NCBI RefSeq assembly: GCF_012395815.1
Contig: NZ_JAAZQQ010000004.1
Coordinates: 124,001-188,000 of the forward strand
Source: Roseicyclus persicicus
GTDB taxonomy: Bacteria; Pseudomonadota; Alphaproteobacteria; Rhodobacterales; Rhodobacteraceae
Length of the DNA stretch: 64,000 nt
Direction of reading: 5' to 3'
The translations under genes were made by a program, and so were the position numbers. Of the stretch, positions 1-8,800 are shown in pieces. Each line of letters opens with the position of its first letter. Positions within the stretch are counted from its first letter, which is position 1. The notes below the pieces were generated by a model that was given only the letters and a program-made list of their open reading frames with translations, had not been told where the DNA came from and did not search any database.

Positions 1-1970
1 GGCCGCGGACCATCGTGACGCTGGAGGGGCTGGAAGGCTCGGGCCTCCTGTCGCCCGGCACGCTGTTCGACAGCCAGTATCGCCTTGCCCTGCCGCCCGG
101 TTCGGACCTTGGCGCGCTGGAGGCGGAGGCCCGCGCGCGCTTCGAGGACACCGGGCTGCGCTGGCGCGACAGCCGCAATGGCGCGCCGGGGGTGCAGGAG
201 TTCGTCGACCGCATCGGCGCCTTCCTGGTGCTGGTCGGCCTCGCCGGGCTGGCCGTGGGCGGCGTCGGCGTGTCGGCGGCGGTGCGCGCCTATCTCGACG
301 GCAAGGTCGAGACCATCGCCATCCTCAAGACGCTGGGCGCCGAGGGGCGCACGATCTTTGCCGCCTATTTCGCGCAGGTGGGCCTGCTGACGCTGGTGGG
401 CCTCGCCCTCGGCCTTACGCTCGGCGCGGCGATCCCCTTCGCCATCGCGCCGCTCCTGTCGGCGCAGCTGCCGGTGCCGCTGGCGATCTCGGTCTACCCC
501 GGGCCGCTGGCCGAGGCCGCGCTCTACGGCGCGCTGACGGCGCTGATCTTCACCCTCTGGCCACTGGCCCGCACCGAACAGGTTCGCGCCGCGGCGCTGT
601 TCCGCGACGCCTCGGGGCCGACCCGCGCCTGGCCGCGGCCGGTCTGGCTTGCGCTGACCGTCGCGTTGGCCGTCACGCTCGTGGGCCTTGCCACCTGGCT
701 CTCGGGGATCGAGCGCCTCGCGCTCGGCACGGCCGGCGGCATCCTCGGATCCCTCCTCCTCCTGGCACTCGCCGCCCGCGGCATCCGCGCGCTGACCCGG
801 CGCCTCGCCCGGTCCAGGGCGCTGCGCGGGCGCACCGCGCTCCGCACCGCGCTGGGGGCCGTCGGCGGGCCGGGGTCCGAGGCGACCAGCGTCGTCCTGT
901 CCCTCGGCCTCGGCCTCGCCGTGCTGGCCGCGGTGGGCCAGATCGACAGCAACCTGCGCGCCGCGATCCAGCGCGACCTGCCGACCGTGGCGCCGACCTA
1001 TTTCTTCGTCGACATCCAGCCCGACCAGCTGCAGCCCTTCCTTGATCGGGTGACGACCGACCCCGCCGTCAGCCGCGTCGACACCGCGCCGATGCTGCGG
1101 GGCGTCATCACCCGCATCAACGGCCAGCGTGCCGAGGACGTGGCGGGGGACCACTGGGTCATCCGCGGCGACCGCGGGCTGACCTACACCACCACCGCGC
1201 CGCCCGCCGAGGAGATCGTGGCGGGCAGCTGGTGGCCCGACGACTACGCCGGCCCGCCGCTGATCGCCTTCGCCGCCGAGGAGGCGGGCGAGATCGGCCT
1301 GACGCTGGGCGACCGGATCACGGTGAACGTCCTTGGCCGCGACATCGAGGCCGAGATCGCGGCACTGCGGGAGGTGAGCTTCGAGAATGCCGGGATCGGC
1401 TTCGTCGTGACCATGTCGCAGAACGCGCTGGCGGGGGCGCCGCACACCTACATCGCCACCGTCTATGCCGAGGAAGAGGCCGAGGCCGCGATCCTGCGCG
1501 ACGTGGCGGGCGCCGCGCCGAACATCACCGCGATCCGGGTGCGCGACGCGCTGGACCAGGTGGCCGATGCGCTGCGCAGCCTGGCCGCGGCGACCTCCTA
1601 CGGGGCGGCGGCGACGCTGGTGACGGGGTTCATCGTGCTGATCGGCGCGGCGGCCGCGGGGGAACGGGGGCGCGTGTTCGAGGCGGCGGTGATGAAGACG
1701 CTGGGCGCGGCGCGCGGGCGGATCCTGCTCAGCTTCGCGCTGCGGTCGGCGATCCTGGGCGCGGCGGCCGGGGCGGTGGCGATCCTCGCGGGCGCGCTGG
1801 GGGGCTGGGCGGTGATGACCTTCGTGATGGACACCAGCTATACCTTCGAGCCGGTCTCGGCCGTCGCCATCATCCTCGGCGGCGCGCTGGCCACGCTGCT
1901 GGCCGGCCTCGCCTTCGCGCTCCGCCCGCTGGCGGCGCGGCCCGCCCTCGTGTTGCGCGCGCGCGACTGA
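1..1970 (+). CDS. FtsX/YbbP-like ABC transporter permease, 5' end outside window
   Basis: The reading frame is open from the first bases, so this is the C-terminal part (about 655 residues) of a larger protein; the GTG at 15 is probably internal. Several hydrophobic blocks are visible: near visible residues 66-90, 112-145 and 165-185, then about 212-260, and a last group near 535-645. A long soluble stretch of about 240 residues sits between them. The motif around ETIAILKTLGAEG, repeated later as EAAVMKTLGAARG, is the typical cytoplasmic coupling segment of FtsX-fold permeases, occurring twice as in YbbP. Such proteins work with a YbbA/LolD-like ATPase in envelope or lipoprotein-related export. 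The ATPase gene is presumably upstream of the window. Family call is firm; substrate unknown. Confidence 0.85.
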   Translation, partial: PRTIVTLEGLEGSGLLSPGTLFDSQYRLALPPGSDLGALEAEARARFEDTGLRWRDSRNGAPGVQEFVDRIGAFLVLVGLAGLAVGGVGVSAAVRAYLDGKVETIAILKTLGAEGRTIFAAYFAQVGLLTLVGLALGLTLGAAIPFAIAPLLSAQLPVPLAISVYPGPLAEAALYGALTALIFTLWPLARTEQVRAAALFRDASGPTRAWPRPVWLALTVALAVTLVGLATWLSGIERLALGTAGGILGSLLLLALAARGIRALTRRLARSRALRGRTALRTALGAVGGPGSEATSVVLSLGLGLAVLAAVGQIDSNLRAAIQRDLPTVAPTYFFVDIQPDQLQPFLDRVTTDPAVSRVDTAPMLRGVITRINGQRAEDVAGDHWVIRGDRGLTYTTTAPPAEEIVAGSWWPDDYAGPPLIAFAAEEAGEIGLTLGDRITVNVLGRDIEAEIAALREVSFENAGIGFVVTMSQNALAGAPHTYIATVYAEEEAEAAILRDVAGAAPNITAIRVRDALDQVADALRSLAAATSYGAAATLVTGFIVLIGAAAAGERGRVFEAAVMKTLGAARGRILLSFALRSAILGAAAGAVAILAGALGGWAVMTFVMDTSYTFEPVSAVAIILGGALATLLAGLAFALRPLAARPALVLRARD

Positions 1971-2030
1971 GCCGCACCCGTCCGCCGGCCGGCCCTTGCC
2001 AAGCGCCCCCCGAAGACGCACCTCCCCCTC

Positions 2031-2828
2031 ATGCTGCGCCCGCTCCGTTCCCTCCTCGGCCGCCGAGGCCCCGAGACCCCGGCCGCCCCCGCCGCGCCGG
2101 ACCTGCCGCGGCCGGCCTCGACCACCTATGTGGTCGGCGACCTGCACGGGCGCGCGGACCTCCTGGAGCTGATGCTGGAGCTGATCGACGGGCATATCGG
2201 CGGCACCGGCAGTGCCGATCCGCAGCTGGTCTTCGTGGGCGACCTGGTGGACCACGGCCCCGACAGCGCGGGCGTCGTCGCGCGCCTGCAGGAGCTGACG
2301 CGGGATTTCCCGGACAACGTGACCTGCCTGATGGGCAACCACGAGCGCATGATGCTCGACGTGCTGAACGACCCCGTCGCCCGCGGGCCGCGCTGGCTGC
2401 GGGAGGGGGGTGGCGCGACGCTGGCGAGCTACGGCATCCCGACCGGGGCGCTGGAGGCCGCCGCCCCGGCGAGGGCCTGGCGCGAGATGGCCGCGGGGCT
2501 GGACGCGGCGCTTGGCCCCGACACCCGCGACTGGCTGGAATCGCGGCCGCTGAGCTGGCGCTCGGGCAACCTCTGGGCGGTCCATGCCGGCGCCGACCCG
2601 GCGCGGCCGATGGCGGAGCAGACCGCGCGGGTGCTGCTCTGGGGACATCCCGAGTTCGGCAGCGCGCCGCGCGGCGATGACGCCTGGGTCGCCCATGGCC
2701 ACGTGGTGCTGGAGGCGCCGGTCTTTGCCGAGGGGCGCATCGGGGTGGACACCGGGGCCTGGTCGACCGGGCGGCTGACCGCGGTGGCGATCCGGCCCGA
2801 CGGCGGCCACGCCTTCCTGCAGACCTGA
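2031..2828 (+). CDS. PPP-family metallophosphoesterase (Ser/Thr phosphatase / ApaH-like)
   Basis: 265-residue cytoplasmic calcineurin-like phosphoesterase. The metal-site motifs are in order: GDLHG at 36-40, GDLVDHG at 70-76, GNHE at 102-105, then the later histidine motifs VHAG (about 185) and AHGH (about 225). This is the bacterial PrpA/ApaH-type arrangement, which uses two metal ions to hydrolyse phosphoproteins or dinucleotide polyphosphates. The usual GDxVDRG motif reads DHG here, so the phosphate-contacting Arg is replaced by His. It starts at ATG 2031, 60 nt after the permease stop, with no strong Shine-Dalgarno sequence. It ends just before the palindrome array and is convergent with mnhG. 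Physiological substrate not deducible. Confidence 0.88.
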   Translation: MLRPLRSLLGRRGPETPAAPAAPDLPRPASTTYVVGDLHGRADLLELMLELIDGHIGGTGSADPQLVFVGDLVDHGPDSAGVVARLQELTRDFPDNVTCLMGNHERMMLDVLNDPVARGPRWLREGGGATLASYGIPTGALEAAAPARAWREMAAGLDAALGPDTRDWLESRPLSWRSGNLWAVHAGADPARPMAEQTARVLLWGHPEFGSAPRGDDAWVAHGHVVLEAPVFAEGRIGVDTGAWSTGRLTAVAIRPDGGHAFLQT

Positions 2829-2835
2829 CGCGGCG

Positions 2836-2946
2836 GCACGTCCTTGCAAGGACGTGCGCAGTCCCTTGCAAGGGACTGCCCGCGATTTTGCAAAATCGCG
2901 GGCGGCGCCTTGCAAGGCGCCGGCAAGGCTCTTGCAAGAGCCTTGC
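2836..2946. repeat. Five abutting perfect palindromes with TTGCAA cores
   Basis: Five perfect inverted repeats lie end to end between two convergent stop codons: 2836-2857 (arm GCACGTCCTTG), 2858-2879 (arm GCAGTCCCTTG), 2878-2903 (arm GCCCGCGATTTTG), 2903-2922 (arm CGGCGCCTTG) and 2923-2946 (arm GCAAGGCTCTTG). All are centred on TTGCAA; four share CTTGCAAG, while the flanking arms differ. Each would fold as a tight hairpin in RNA from either strand. The array begins 7 nt after the phosphatase stop and ends 2 nt before the mnhG stop. A bidirectional terminator or RNA-stability role is inferred. No T-run follows. Confidence 0.95.
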
Positions 2947-2948
2947 GC

Positions 2949-3278
2949 TCAGCGGTGGAGCTTTTCCTCCGCCCCCTCCTCGATCGTGGTGTTCCACAGG
3001 GGCACGCCCTGCCGGAACGCGGCGCGGCCGATCATGTGGGCGGCCACCGGCGCGGTCACCAGCAGGAACAGGATCGCCGCGACCGCCCGGGTGATCGTGG
3101 CGGTGTCGCCGAAATAGACCGCGCCCGCGGCGAGGATCAGCCCCGAGCCCAGCGTCCCCGCCTTGGTCGAGGCGTGCATCCGGATCAGCACGTCGGGAAG
3201 CCGCAGTATGCCCAGCCCCGCGACGAAGCAGAAGAAGCCGCCCAGCAGCACCAACGCCGCCATGATCCACTCAGCCAT
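2949..3278 (-). CDS. mnhG: Mrp-type Na+/H+ antiporter subunit G
   Basis: 109-residue integral membrane protein, the last gene of the seven-gene Mrp/Mnh cation:proton antiporter operon. The hydrophobic pattern (three helices, about 5-25, 40-62, 66-88) and the segment RLPDVLIRMHASTKAGTLG are typical of MnhG/PhaG. The start ATG at 3278 overlaps the end of mnhF by 8 nt, which implies translational coupling. MnhG is a small scaffold subunit of the hetero-oligomeric complex that exports Na+ or K+ in exchange for protons. The length matches the family (about 100-120). Its stop codon lies 2 nt from the palindrome array. Confidence 0.95.
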   Translation of the reverse strand: MAEWIMAALVLLGGFFCFVAGLGILRLPDVLIRMHASTKAGTLGSGLILAAGAVYFGDTATITRAVAAILFLLVTAPVAAHMIGRAAFRQGVPLWNTTIEEGAEEKLHR

Positions 3279-3597
3279 CGGTCTCGCCCTCCGCCACCGG
3301 GGTCTCGCGCTTGGTCCTGTCGGTCACCTGGCTGTTGCGGCGCTCGACGAAGCGGGCCAGCGCCACGGTGGCCAGAAAGCCCACCAGCGCCAGCACGATC
3401 GCCACGTCGATGAAGGCCGTATCCTCCGAGCGGATGGCGTAGAGGCCGCAGAAGCTGACGATCAGCACCGTCATCATGTCCAGCGCCACGATCCGGTCGG
3501 GCAGGCTCGGCCCCAGGATCAGCCGCACGAAGGCGAAGGCGACGCCCAGCATCACCAGCACGAAGGAGATGTCGATCGCCAGGTCCAGGATATCCAT
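3271..3597 (-). CDS. mnhF: Mrp-type Na+/H+ antiporter subunit F
   Basis: 108-residue membrane protein with three predicted helices (about 8-28, 38-58, 63-85) and the family segment LGPSLPDRIVALDMMTVL. The hydrophilic C-terminal tail of about 20 residues makes it somewhat longer than many MnhF proteins (about 90). It is separated from the mnhE stop by 3 nt and overlaps mnhG by 8 nt. Part of the MrpA-G complex; in Rhizobium this set is named pha, in Staphylococcus mnh. Confidence 0.94.
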   Translation of the reverse strand: MDILDLAIDISFVLVMLGVAFAFVRLILGPSLPDRIVALDMMTVLIVSFCGLYAIRSEDTAFIDVAIVLALVGFLATVALARFVERRNSQVTDRTKRETPVAEGETDG

Positions 3598-3600
3598 CGC

Positions 3601-4080
3601 CTACTCCGTCGCCTCGATCACCCAGCGCTCCATGCCGTCCTTGATCGACTGCCGGATTGCATCCGGGTCGTCGGCGAACATGGCATGGATGTAGAGCGTG
3701 TTGCAGTCGTCCGTCACGTCGAGGCTGAGCGTGCCGGGGGTGAGCGTGATCAGGTTGGTGACCAGGAGCACGTCCATCTCGCGCTTGACCGTCAGCGGCA
3801 CCGAGATGATGCCGGGCCGCGCCTTGTGCTCGGGCGTCAGCACGTCCCAGACCACCTGCAGCGACGACACCACCAGTTCGTAGAGGAACAGCACGATCAG
3901 CTTGAGCCACTTGCCGGTGCGGCGGAAGTAGCTCTCGCAGCCCGGGAACAGCGACCGCGTGAGATAGAGGCAGGCCGACCCCAGCGCGAAGCCGACGGCC
4001 AGGCCGGGCAGCGTGATGTTGCCGGTCAGGGCGGCCCAGGCGAAGGCCAGCGCGATGTTGAGGGCGAAGATGTTGATCAT
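3601..4080 (-). CDS. mnhE: Mrp-type Na+/H+ antiporter subunit E
   Basis: 159-residue MnhE with two or three N-terminal membrane segments (about 3-40 and 60-80) followed by a soluble domain. The family pattern is visible in LLVTNLITLTPGTLSLDV, near residues 105-122. The start ATG at 4080 overlaps the mnhD stop in an ATGA junction. Required for assembly and activity of the antiporter in studied systems; not itself the ion path. Length is normal for the family. Confidence 0.95.
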   Translation of the reverse strand: MINIFALNIALAFAWAALTGNITLPGLAVGFALGSACLYLTRSLFPGCESYFRRTGKWLKLIVLFLYELVVSSLQVVWDVLTPEHKARPGIISVPLTVKREMDVLLVTNLITLTPGTLSLDVTDDCNTLYIHAMFADDPDAIRQSIKDGMERWVIEATE

Positions 4081-5621
4081 TCCGTCGCCTCCAGCTGGGC
4101 CAGCCCCGTCGGCGCGGCGGGCACGGCCGCCTCGCCCAGCACCGCCACGATGTAGTCGGTCGGGTCAAGCAGCTGCGCCGCCGAGCGCTCGGCGAACTGC
4201 ACGAAGGGTTCGGGGAAGAAGCCGATGATGCAGGTCAGCACCGCCAGCGACGCGATCGGGGTCAGGAGGGCGGCGCGGTCCCGCGGGCTCAGCCGCGACA
4301 GCCGCGGCTCGACGCCTGCCGGGTGCGGCTTCCAGAAGGCGTAGCCCCAGATCTTCGTCATCGAGTAGATGGTCAGGAGGCCCACCACCAGCGCCGCGGC
4401 CGCGATGATATAGCTCTCGGCATCGAGCGATGCCTTGACCAGCACGTATTTCGCCCAGAACCCCGACAGGGGCGGAAAGCCCGCCAGCGAGAAGGCCGGG
4501 ATCAGGAACAGGAGCCCCAGGAACGGCGCGTAGCGGTAGAGACCGCCGATCCGGTCGAGGTCGGTCGACCCCGCGATCCGCTGCGCCACGCCCGCGACGA
4601 GGAACAGGTTCGCCTTCACGATGATGTGGTGCACGAGGTAGAACACGGCCCCCACGATGGCGAGCGGGGTATAGAGCGCAAGCCCGAGGATCATGTAGCC
4701 GATCTGGCTGACGATGTGGAACGACAGGATGCGCCGCATGTCGTTCATCGCCGCCGCGCCCAGAACCCCCGTCACCATGGTGAAGCCCGCGACCCACAGC
4801 AGGATCGTGTGGGTATAGGGCACGTCGGTGGTGAAGATCAGCGTGAAGGTGCGGATCAGGGCGTAGACGCCGACCTTGGTCAGCAGCCCCGCGAAGATCG
4901 CGGACACCGAGATCGCGGGCGTGTGGTAGGAGGCCGGCAGCCAGAAGAACAGCGGGAACACCGCCGCCTTCACCCCGAAGGCGATCATGAACATGACCGC
5001 GATGACGGTCAGCAGGCCCTGGTTCTCGACCTCGCGCACCGCGCCGTGCAGGTCGGCCATGTTGAGCGTGCCGGTCATGCCGTAGAGCAGGCCGACGCCC
5101 GACAGGAACAGGATCGTCGAGACCAGGTTCAGCGTCACGTACTTGATCCCGCCGTCGAGCTGGATCTTCTGCCCGCCGAGGATCAGCAGCCCGAAGGACG
5201 CGATCAGCATCACCTCGAACCAGACGTAGAGGTTGAAGATGTCGCCGGTCAGGAAGGCGCCGCAGACGCCCGCCAGCAGCACCTGGAACAGGGCGTGGTA
5301 GCCGAGCTTTTCCTTGCGGTCCTCGATGTCGGCCAGCGCGTAGACCGACACGGCCAGCCCGGTGATGCCGGTGATGACGACCATCACCGCCGACAGCAGG
5401 TCGGCCACCAGCGTGATGCCGAAGGGCGCGGCCCATTCGCCCATCTGCGCGGCGATCACGCCCTGGTCCAGCACCTCGACCATCAGGATGGCCGAGGCCG
5501 CCAGCAGCGCGGCGGACCCCAGCACCGAGATCCAGCGCCCCTCGGGCCCGGCGCGGAACAGGAAGGCCAGCACCGCGGTGGCGAAGGGGATGATGATGGG
5601 GCTTGCGAGAACCCAGCTCAT
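4077..5621 (-). CDS. mnhD: Mrp-type Na+/H+ antiporter subunit D (proton-pumping-like)
   Basis: 514-residue polytopic protein related to NuoM/NuoN of complex I, with about 14 hydrophobic segments. The quinone/Mrp family core is clear: a conserved membrane glutamate in NLYVWFEVMLIASF (about residue 136), a lysine in AFGVKAAVFPLFFWLP (about 219), and the HHIIVKANLFL segment (about 335). These charged residues form the proton half-channel in relatives. ATGA overlaps exist at both ends (mnhC stop 5618, mnhE start 4080). It works with MnhA as one of the two large proton-translocating subunits. Confidence 0.96.
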   Translation of the reverse strand: MSWVLASPIIIPFATAVLAFLFRAGPEGRWISVLGSAALLAASAILMVEVLDQGVIAAQMGEWAAPFGITLVADLLSAVMVVITGITGLAVSVYALADIEDRKEKLGYHALFQVLLAGVCGAFLTGDIFNLYVWFEVMLIASFGLLILGGQKIQLDGGIKYVTLNLVSTILFLSGVGLLYGMTGTLNMADLHGAVREVENQGLLTVIAVMFMIAFGVKAAVFPLFFWLPASYHTPAISVSAIFAGLLTKVGVYALIRTFTLIFTTDVPYTHTILLWVAGFTMVTGVLGAAAMNDMRRILSFHIVSQIGYMILGLALYTPLAIVGAVFYLVHHIIVKANLFLVAGVAQRIAGSTDLDRIGGLYRYAPFLGLLFLIPAFSLAGFPPLSGFWAKYVLVKASLDAESYIIAAAALVVGLLTIYSMTKIWGYAFWKPHPAGVEPRLSRLSPRDRAALLTPIASLAVLTCIIGFFPEPFVQFAERSAAQLLDPTDYIVAVLGEAAVPAAPTGLAQLEATE

Positions 5622-5980
5622 TTGCCGGTCTCCTCCGGTTCTGCCAGCCGCATCTCGTCGGAGTTCAGCGTGCCGAGGTTCTGGTAGGTCCGGTAGACCA
5701 GCGTCAGGGCGAAGGCGAACAGGCCGAACCCGATCACGATGGCGGTCAGCACCAGCGCCTGCGGCAGCGCGTTGGCCACCAGTTCGACCGGCGCGTCGGC
5801 GCCCGCGGGGATCAGCGGCGGCGACTCGGGCGTCAGCCGGCCCGAGGCGAAGATGATCAGGTTGGCCGCGTTCGAGATCAGGATCAGCCCGAACAGGAAG
5901 CGCAGCACGTTGCGCGCCAGCATCAGGTAGACCGAGGCCGCGACGAGGACGCCGACCATGATGGCGATGAGAAGCTCCAC
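5618..5980 (-). CDS. mnhC: Mrp-type Na+/H+ antiporter subunit C
   Basis: 120-residue NuoK-like subunit with three transmembrane helices (about 2-22, 28-48, 72-95). The segment LRFLFGLILISNAANLIIFASGR is characteristic, with the NuoK-type glutamate absent as usual for MnhC. A longer open frame extends upstream, but the correct start is the GTG at 5978-5980. It lies 2 nt after the mnhB stop and is preceded by a strong Shine-Dalgarno, GAGGAGGTCTGAGG. It overlaps mnhD by ATGA. Confidence 0.94.
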   Translation of the reverse strand: MELLIAIMVGVLVAASVYLMLARNVLRFLFGLILISNAANLIIFASGRLTPESPPLIPAGADAPVELVANALPQALVLTAIVIGFGLFAFALTLVYRTYQNLGTLNSDEMRLAEPEETGK

Positions 5981-5982
5981 CC

Positions 5983-6414
5983 TCAGACCTCCTCTTCCAG
6001 CGCGAGGACCAGGGTCAGGATCGACCCGAACACCACCAGGTAGACGCCGATGTCGAACACCAGCACGGAACTGATCGGCAGGCCCTTGTCGTCGGGGTCG
6101 GACGGGTCGGCGCCCGCGAACCACCACTGGCCGGTGAAGAAGGCGTCGCCGAAGAACGCGGCGAAGACGCCCGCGGCCAGCGCGATGCCGAGCCCGACCA
6201 TGGCGATGTTCTGCGGCTCGTAGCGCAGCGCGCGGCGGGTCGCCTCGGCACCCTGGGCGATGGCGTAGAGCACGTAGCCCGTGGCCCCGATCAGCCCGCC
6301 GATGAAGCCGCCGCCAGGCAGGTTGTGCCCGCGCAGCAGCATGAAGATCGAGAACAGCAGCAGGAGCGCGGTCAGCAGCCGGGTCGCCGCGACGAGGATG
6401 ATGGAGTTGATCAT
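5983..6414 (-). CDS. mnhB: Mrp-type Na+/H+ antiporter subunit B
   Basis: 143-residue membrane protein with four helices and the family motif [21 protein letters not shown] near residues 29-49. MnhB corresponds to the MbhH-like region found in larger MrpA/MrpB assemblies. Start ATG at 6414 overlaps the mnhA stop by 4 nt. Separate A and B subunits, with MbhE fused to the end of MnhA, is the standard seven-gene (group 1) layout. Confidence 0.95.
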   Translation of the reverse strand: MINSIILVAATRLLTALLLLFSIFMLLRGHNLPGGGFIGGLIGATGYVLYAIAQGAEATRRALRYEPQNIAMVGLGIALAAGVFAAFFGDAFFTGQWWFAGADPSDPDDKGLPISSVLVFDIGVYLVVFGSILTLVLALEEEV

Positions 6415-8717
6415 GTCCGGTCCTCCTCCTTGTCGGCGGGGGCGCCGTAGCGGGTTCCGCGCAGGAGGGCGTAGGCGGCCAGCGCCGCGATCACCACCAC
6501 GGCGATCTCGCCGAAGGTGTCGATGGCGCGGAAGTCGACGAGGATCACGTTGACGATGTTGCGCCCGTAGGCCTCGGGCCAGCTGGCGACCTCGAAGTAG
6601 TCGGTGATGCGGCGGTCGATGTCACCTTGCAGCACCGCCACCATGACCAGCGTGACCAGCACGCCCACCGTGCCCGCCAGCGCCGCGTGCACCGGGCGGC
6701 GGCCGCGGTCCTTGGCGAGGCCGAGATGCGGCAGCTTGAGCATGGCCACGGCCACCAGCACGACGACCAGCGTTTCCACCAGCAGCTGGGTGATGGCCAC
6801 GTCGGGGGCCGAGAACATGATGAAGATCAGCGCCACGCCGATGCCCACCACGCCCAGCGCCGCGATGGCGGTCATCCGGCTGGAGGTCAGCGCGGTCAGG
6901 ATCGCGCCGGAGGTGATGAAGATCAGCACCGCCCAGTGCTTGAACAGGAGGCCGTCCAGATCCCCCGTCCAGTCGACGGAGAAGTTCAGCACGTCCCGCG
7001 CCCAGAGCGTCGCGCCGATGCCGACGGCGAGGGTGAGGAAGATGGTGAAGATGTAGCGTTGCAGCACGCCCGACTGCAGGATGTTCGTCTGCCACGCGGC
7101 CAGCGCCTTGAGCCCGTCCAGCACCCGGTCCCAGCCGGGGTCGAACTTGATCGGGTTGGCCTCGAACAGCCGGCCGAGGCGGTCGCGCATCGGCCGGTGC
7201 ACCGCGTAGAGCACCGCGCCGGTGGCGAAGGTGGCCAGCGACAGCAGGAAGGCGGCGTTCACCTCGCGGAACAGGTAGAGGTCGACGCTGTAGCCGTAGT
7301 CGCCGTAGACGGCCCAGGTGCCGGGCGCGACCAGCCACGCCTCGATGGTGTCCGGGAACAGGCCGAAGCCCAGCGAGAAGGCGCCCAGCAGCAGCGGCCC
7401 GATCCACATCGCCCAGGGGCCCTCGTGCGGGGCCTGCGGGGTGGGGGCGAGCTTGCCGGTGAAGGGGCGCAGCACCGAGATGCCGGCGGCCACGAACATC
7501 AGCGCCGAGGCGGCGAAGATGCAGCCCGTCACCCACAGCGACGCGGTGTCGAGGCCGAGGCCGGCCTTGTAGAGGAACTCCTTGCCGATGAAGCCCACCA
7601 GCGGCGGGATGCCGGCCATCGACAGCGCCGCGATGGCGCCGCCGAGGAAGGTCAGCGGCATCTTGCGCCCGAGCCCGCGGAGGGTGTCGACGTCGCGGGT
7701 GCCGGTCTCGTGGTCGACGATGCCGATCATCAGGAACAGCGCCGCCTTGTAGAGCGAATGGACCACGAGGAAGGTCATCATCCCCTTGATCGCGTCGGCC
7801 GTGCCCGCGCCGATGAACAGCGTCAGCGCGCCCAGCGCCATCAGCGTGGTATAGGCCAGCACCTGCTTGATGTCGGTCTGCCGCACGGCGAGGATCGAGG
7901 CGAAGACGGTGGTGAACCCGCCCGCGATCACCAGCGCCCAGAACCACAGGTCGGTCTCGCCCAGCGCGGGGTTCATCCGCGCCATCAGGTAGACGCCGCC
8001 CTTCACCATGGTGGCCGAATGCAGGTAGGCCGACACCGGCGTGGGCGCGGCCATGGCGTTGGGCAGCCAGAAGTGGAACGGGAACTGCGCCGACTTGGTG
8101 AAGGCGCCGGCGAGGAACAGGATCACGATGGGCACATACAGCGGGTGGGCCCGGATCGCGTCACCCTGCTGCAGGATGACCGACAGCTCGAAGCTGCCCG
8201 CGACGTTGCCGAGCAGGATCATGCCGGCCAGCAGCGCAAGCCCCCCGGTGCCGGTGACGAGCAGCGCCTGCAGCGCCGAGCGGCGCGATTTCGCCTCGTC
8301 CGACGAGAAACCGATCAGCAGGTAGGACGAGATCGTCGTGATCTCCCAGAACACGAACAGGGCGATCAGGTTGTCGGCCAGCACCAGCCCCAGCATCCCC
8401 ACCATGAACAGCATGAGGAACAGGACGAAGCGCGGGTATTCGGGGTGGGTGCCGAGGTATTTCGTGGAATAGAGCGTGACCAGCATGCCGATCCCCGAGA
8501 TCAGCAGCGCGAAGGTCAGGGACAGCCCGTCGATCAGCACCGACAGGCGGATGTCCATCGACGGCACCCAGTCGAGGCCCAGCAGCACCGGCTGCCCTGC
8601 CGCGACCGGGGCCACGAACTGCAGCATGAAGGCAAAGATCGCGGCGGGAATCGCCACCGAGATCCACCCCGCCGGGCCGCCGTAGACCCGCGGCACCTCT
8701 GCGCCCGTTTTCGCCAC
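6411..8717 (-). CDS. mnhA: Mrp-type Na+/H+ antiporter subunit A
   Basis: 768-residue large subunit related to NuoL. It carries the conserved membrane Glu in [16 protein letters not shown] (about 130), the Lys in [16 protein letters not shown] (about 210) and the [10 protein letters not shown] segment (about 320). The C-terminal part (about 600-768) carries a DUF4040-like domain and an MbhE-like domain, as in seven-subunit Mrp systems. It starts with GTG at 8717; no ATG in frame gives a better start, and GAGCAAGG upstream can serve as a weak ribosome site. First gene of the antiporter operon, probably important for pH and sodium homeostasis. The uspA-like gene lies 83 nt upstream on the same strand. 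Confidence 0.96.
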   Translation of the reverse strand: MAKTGAEVPRVYGGPAGWISVAIPAAIFAFMLQFVAPVAAGQPVLLGLDWVPSMDIRLSVLIDGLSLTFALLISGIGMLVTLYSTKYLGTHPEYPRFVLFLMLFMVGMLGLVLADNLIALFVFWEITTISSYLLIGFSSDEAKSRRSALQALLVTGTGGLALLAGMILLGNVAGSFELSVILQQGDAIRAHPLYVPIVILFLAGAFTKSAQFPFHFWLPNAMAAPTPVSAYLHSATMVKGGVYLMARMNPALGETDLWFWALVIAGGFTTVFASILAVRQTDIKQVLAYTTLMALGALTLFIGAGTADAIKGMMTFLVVHSLYKAALFLMIGIVDHETGTRDVDTLRGLGRKMPLTFLGGAIAALSMAGIPPLVGFIGKEFLYKAGLGLDTASLWVTGCIFAASALMFVAAGISVLRPFTGKLAPTPQAPHEGPWAMWIGPLLLGAFSLGFGLFPDTIEAWLVAPGTWAVYGDYGYSVDLYLFREVNAAFLLSLATFATGAVLYAVHRPMRDRLGRLFEANPIKFDPGWDRVLDGLKALAAWQTNILQSGVLQRYIFTIFLTLAVGIGATLWARDVLNFSVDWTGDLDGLLFKHWAVLIFITSGAILTALTSSRMTAIAALGVVGIGVALIFIMFSAPDVAITQLLVETLVVVLVAVAMLKLPHLGLAKDRGRRPVHAALAGTVGVLVTLVMVAVLQGDIDRRITDYFEVASWPEAYGRNIVNVILVDFRAIDTFGEIAVVVIAALAAYALLRGTRYGAPADKEEDRT

Positions 8718-8763
8718 CCTTGCTCACCCCTCGCCTGCGCCACCCGCCCCGGGCGCGCCTGTC

Positions 8764-8792
8764 ACCGTTTACGGTCGTATTGACCCGTCAAT
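8764..8792. promoter_or_regulatory. Two short inverted repeats upstream of mnhA
   Basis: The 83-nt gap between the stress-protein gene and mnhA holds ACCGT-TT-ACGGT (8764-8775) and ATTGAC-CC-GTCAAT (8779-8792). They could be a weak terminator for the upstream gene, or operator sites for the antiporter operon. The bases alone do not tell which. No -10/-35 pair was recognised. Confidence 0.4.
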
Positions 8793-8800
8793 CTGGAGCG

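Noticed and set aside
2836-2946. CRISPR array
   Set aside because: Units are different palindromes that directly abut; there are no identical direct repeats with spacers and no cas genes.
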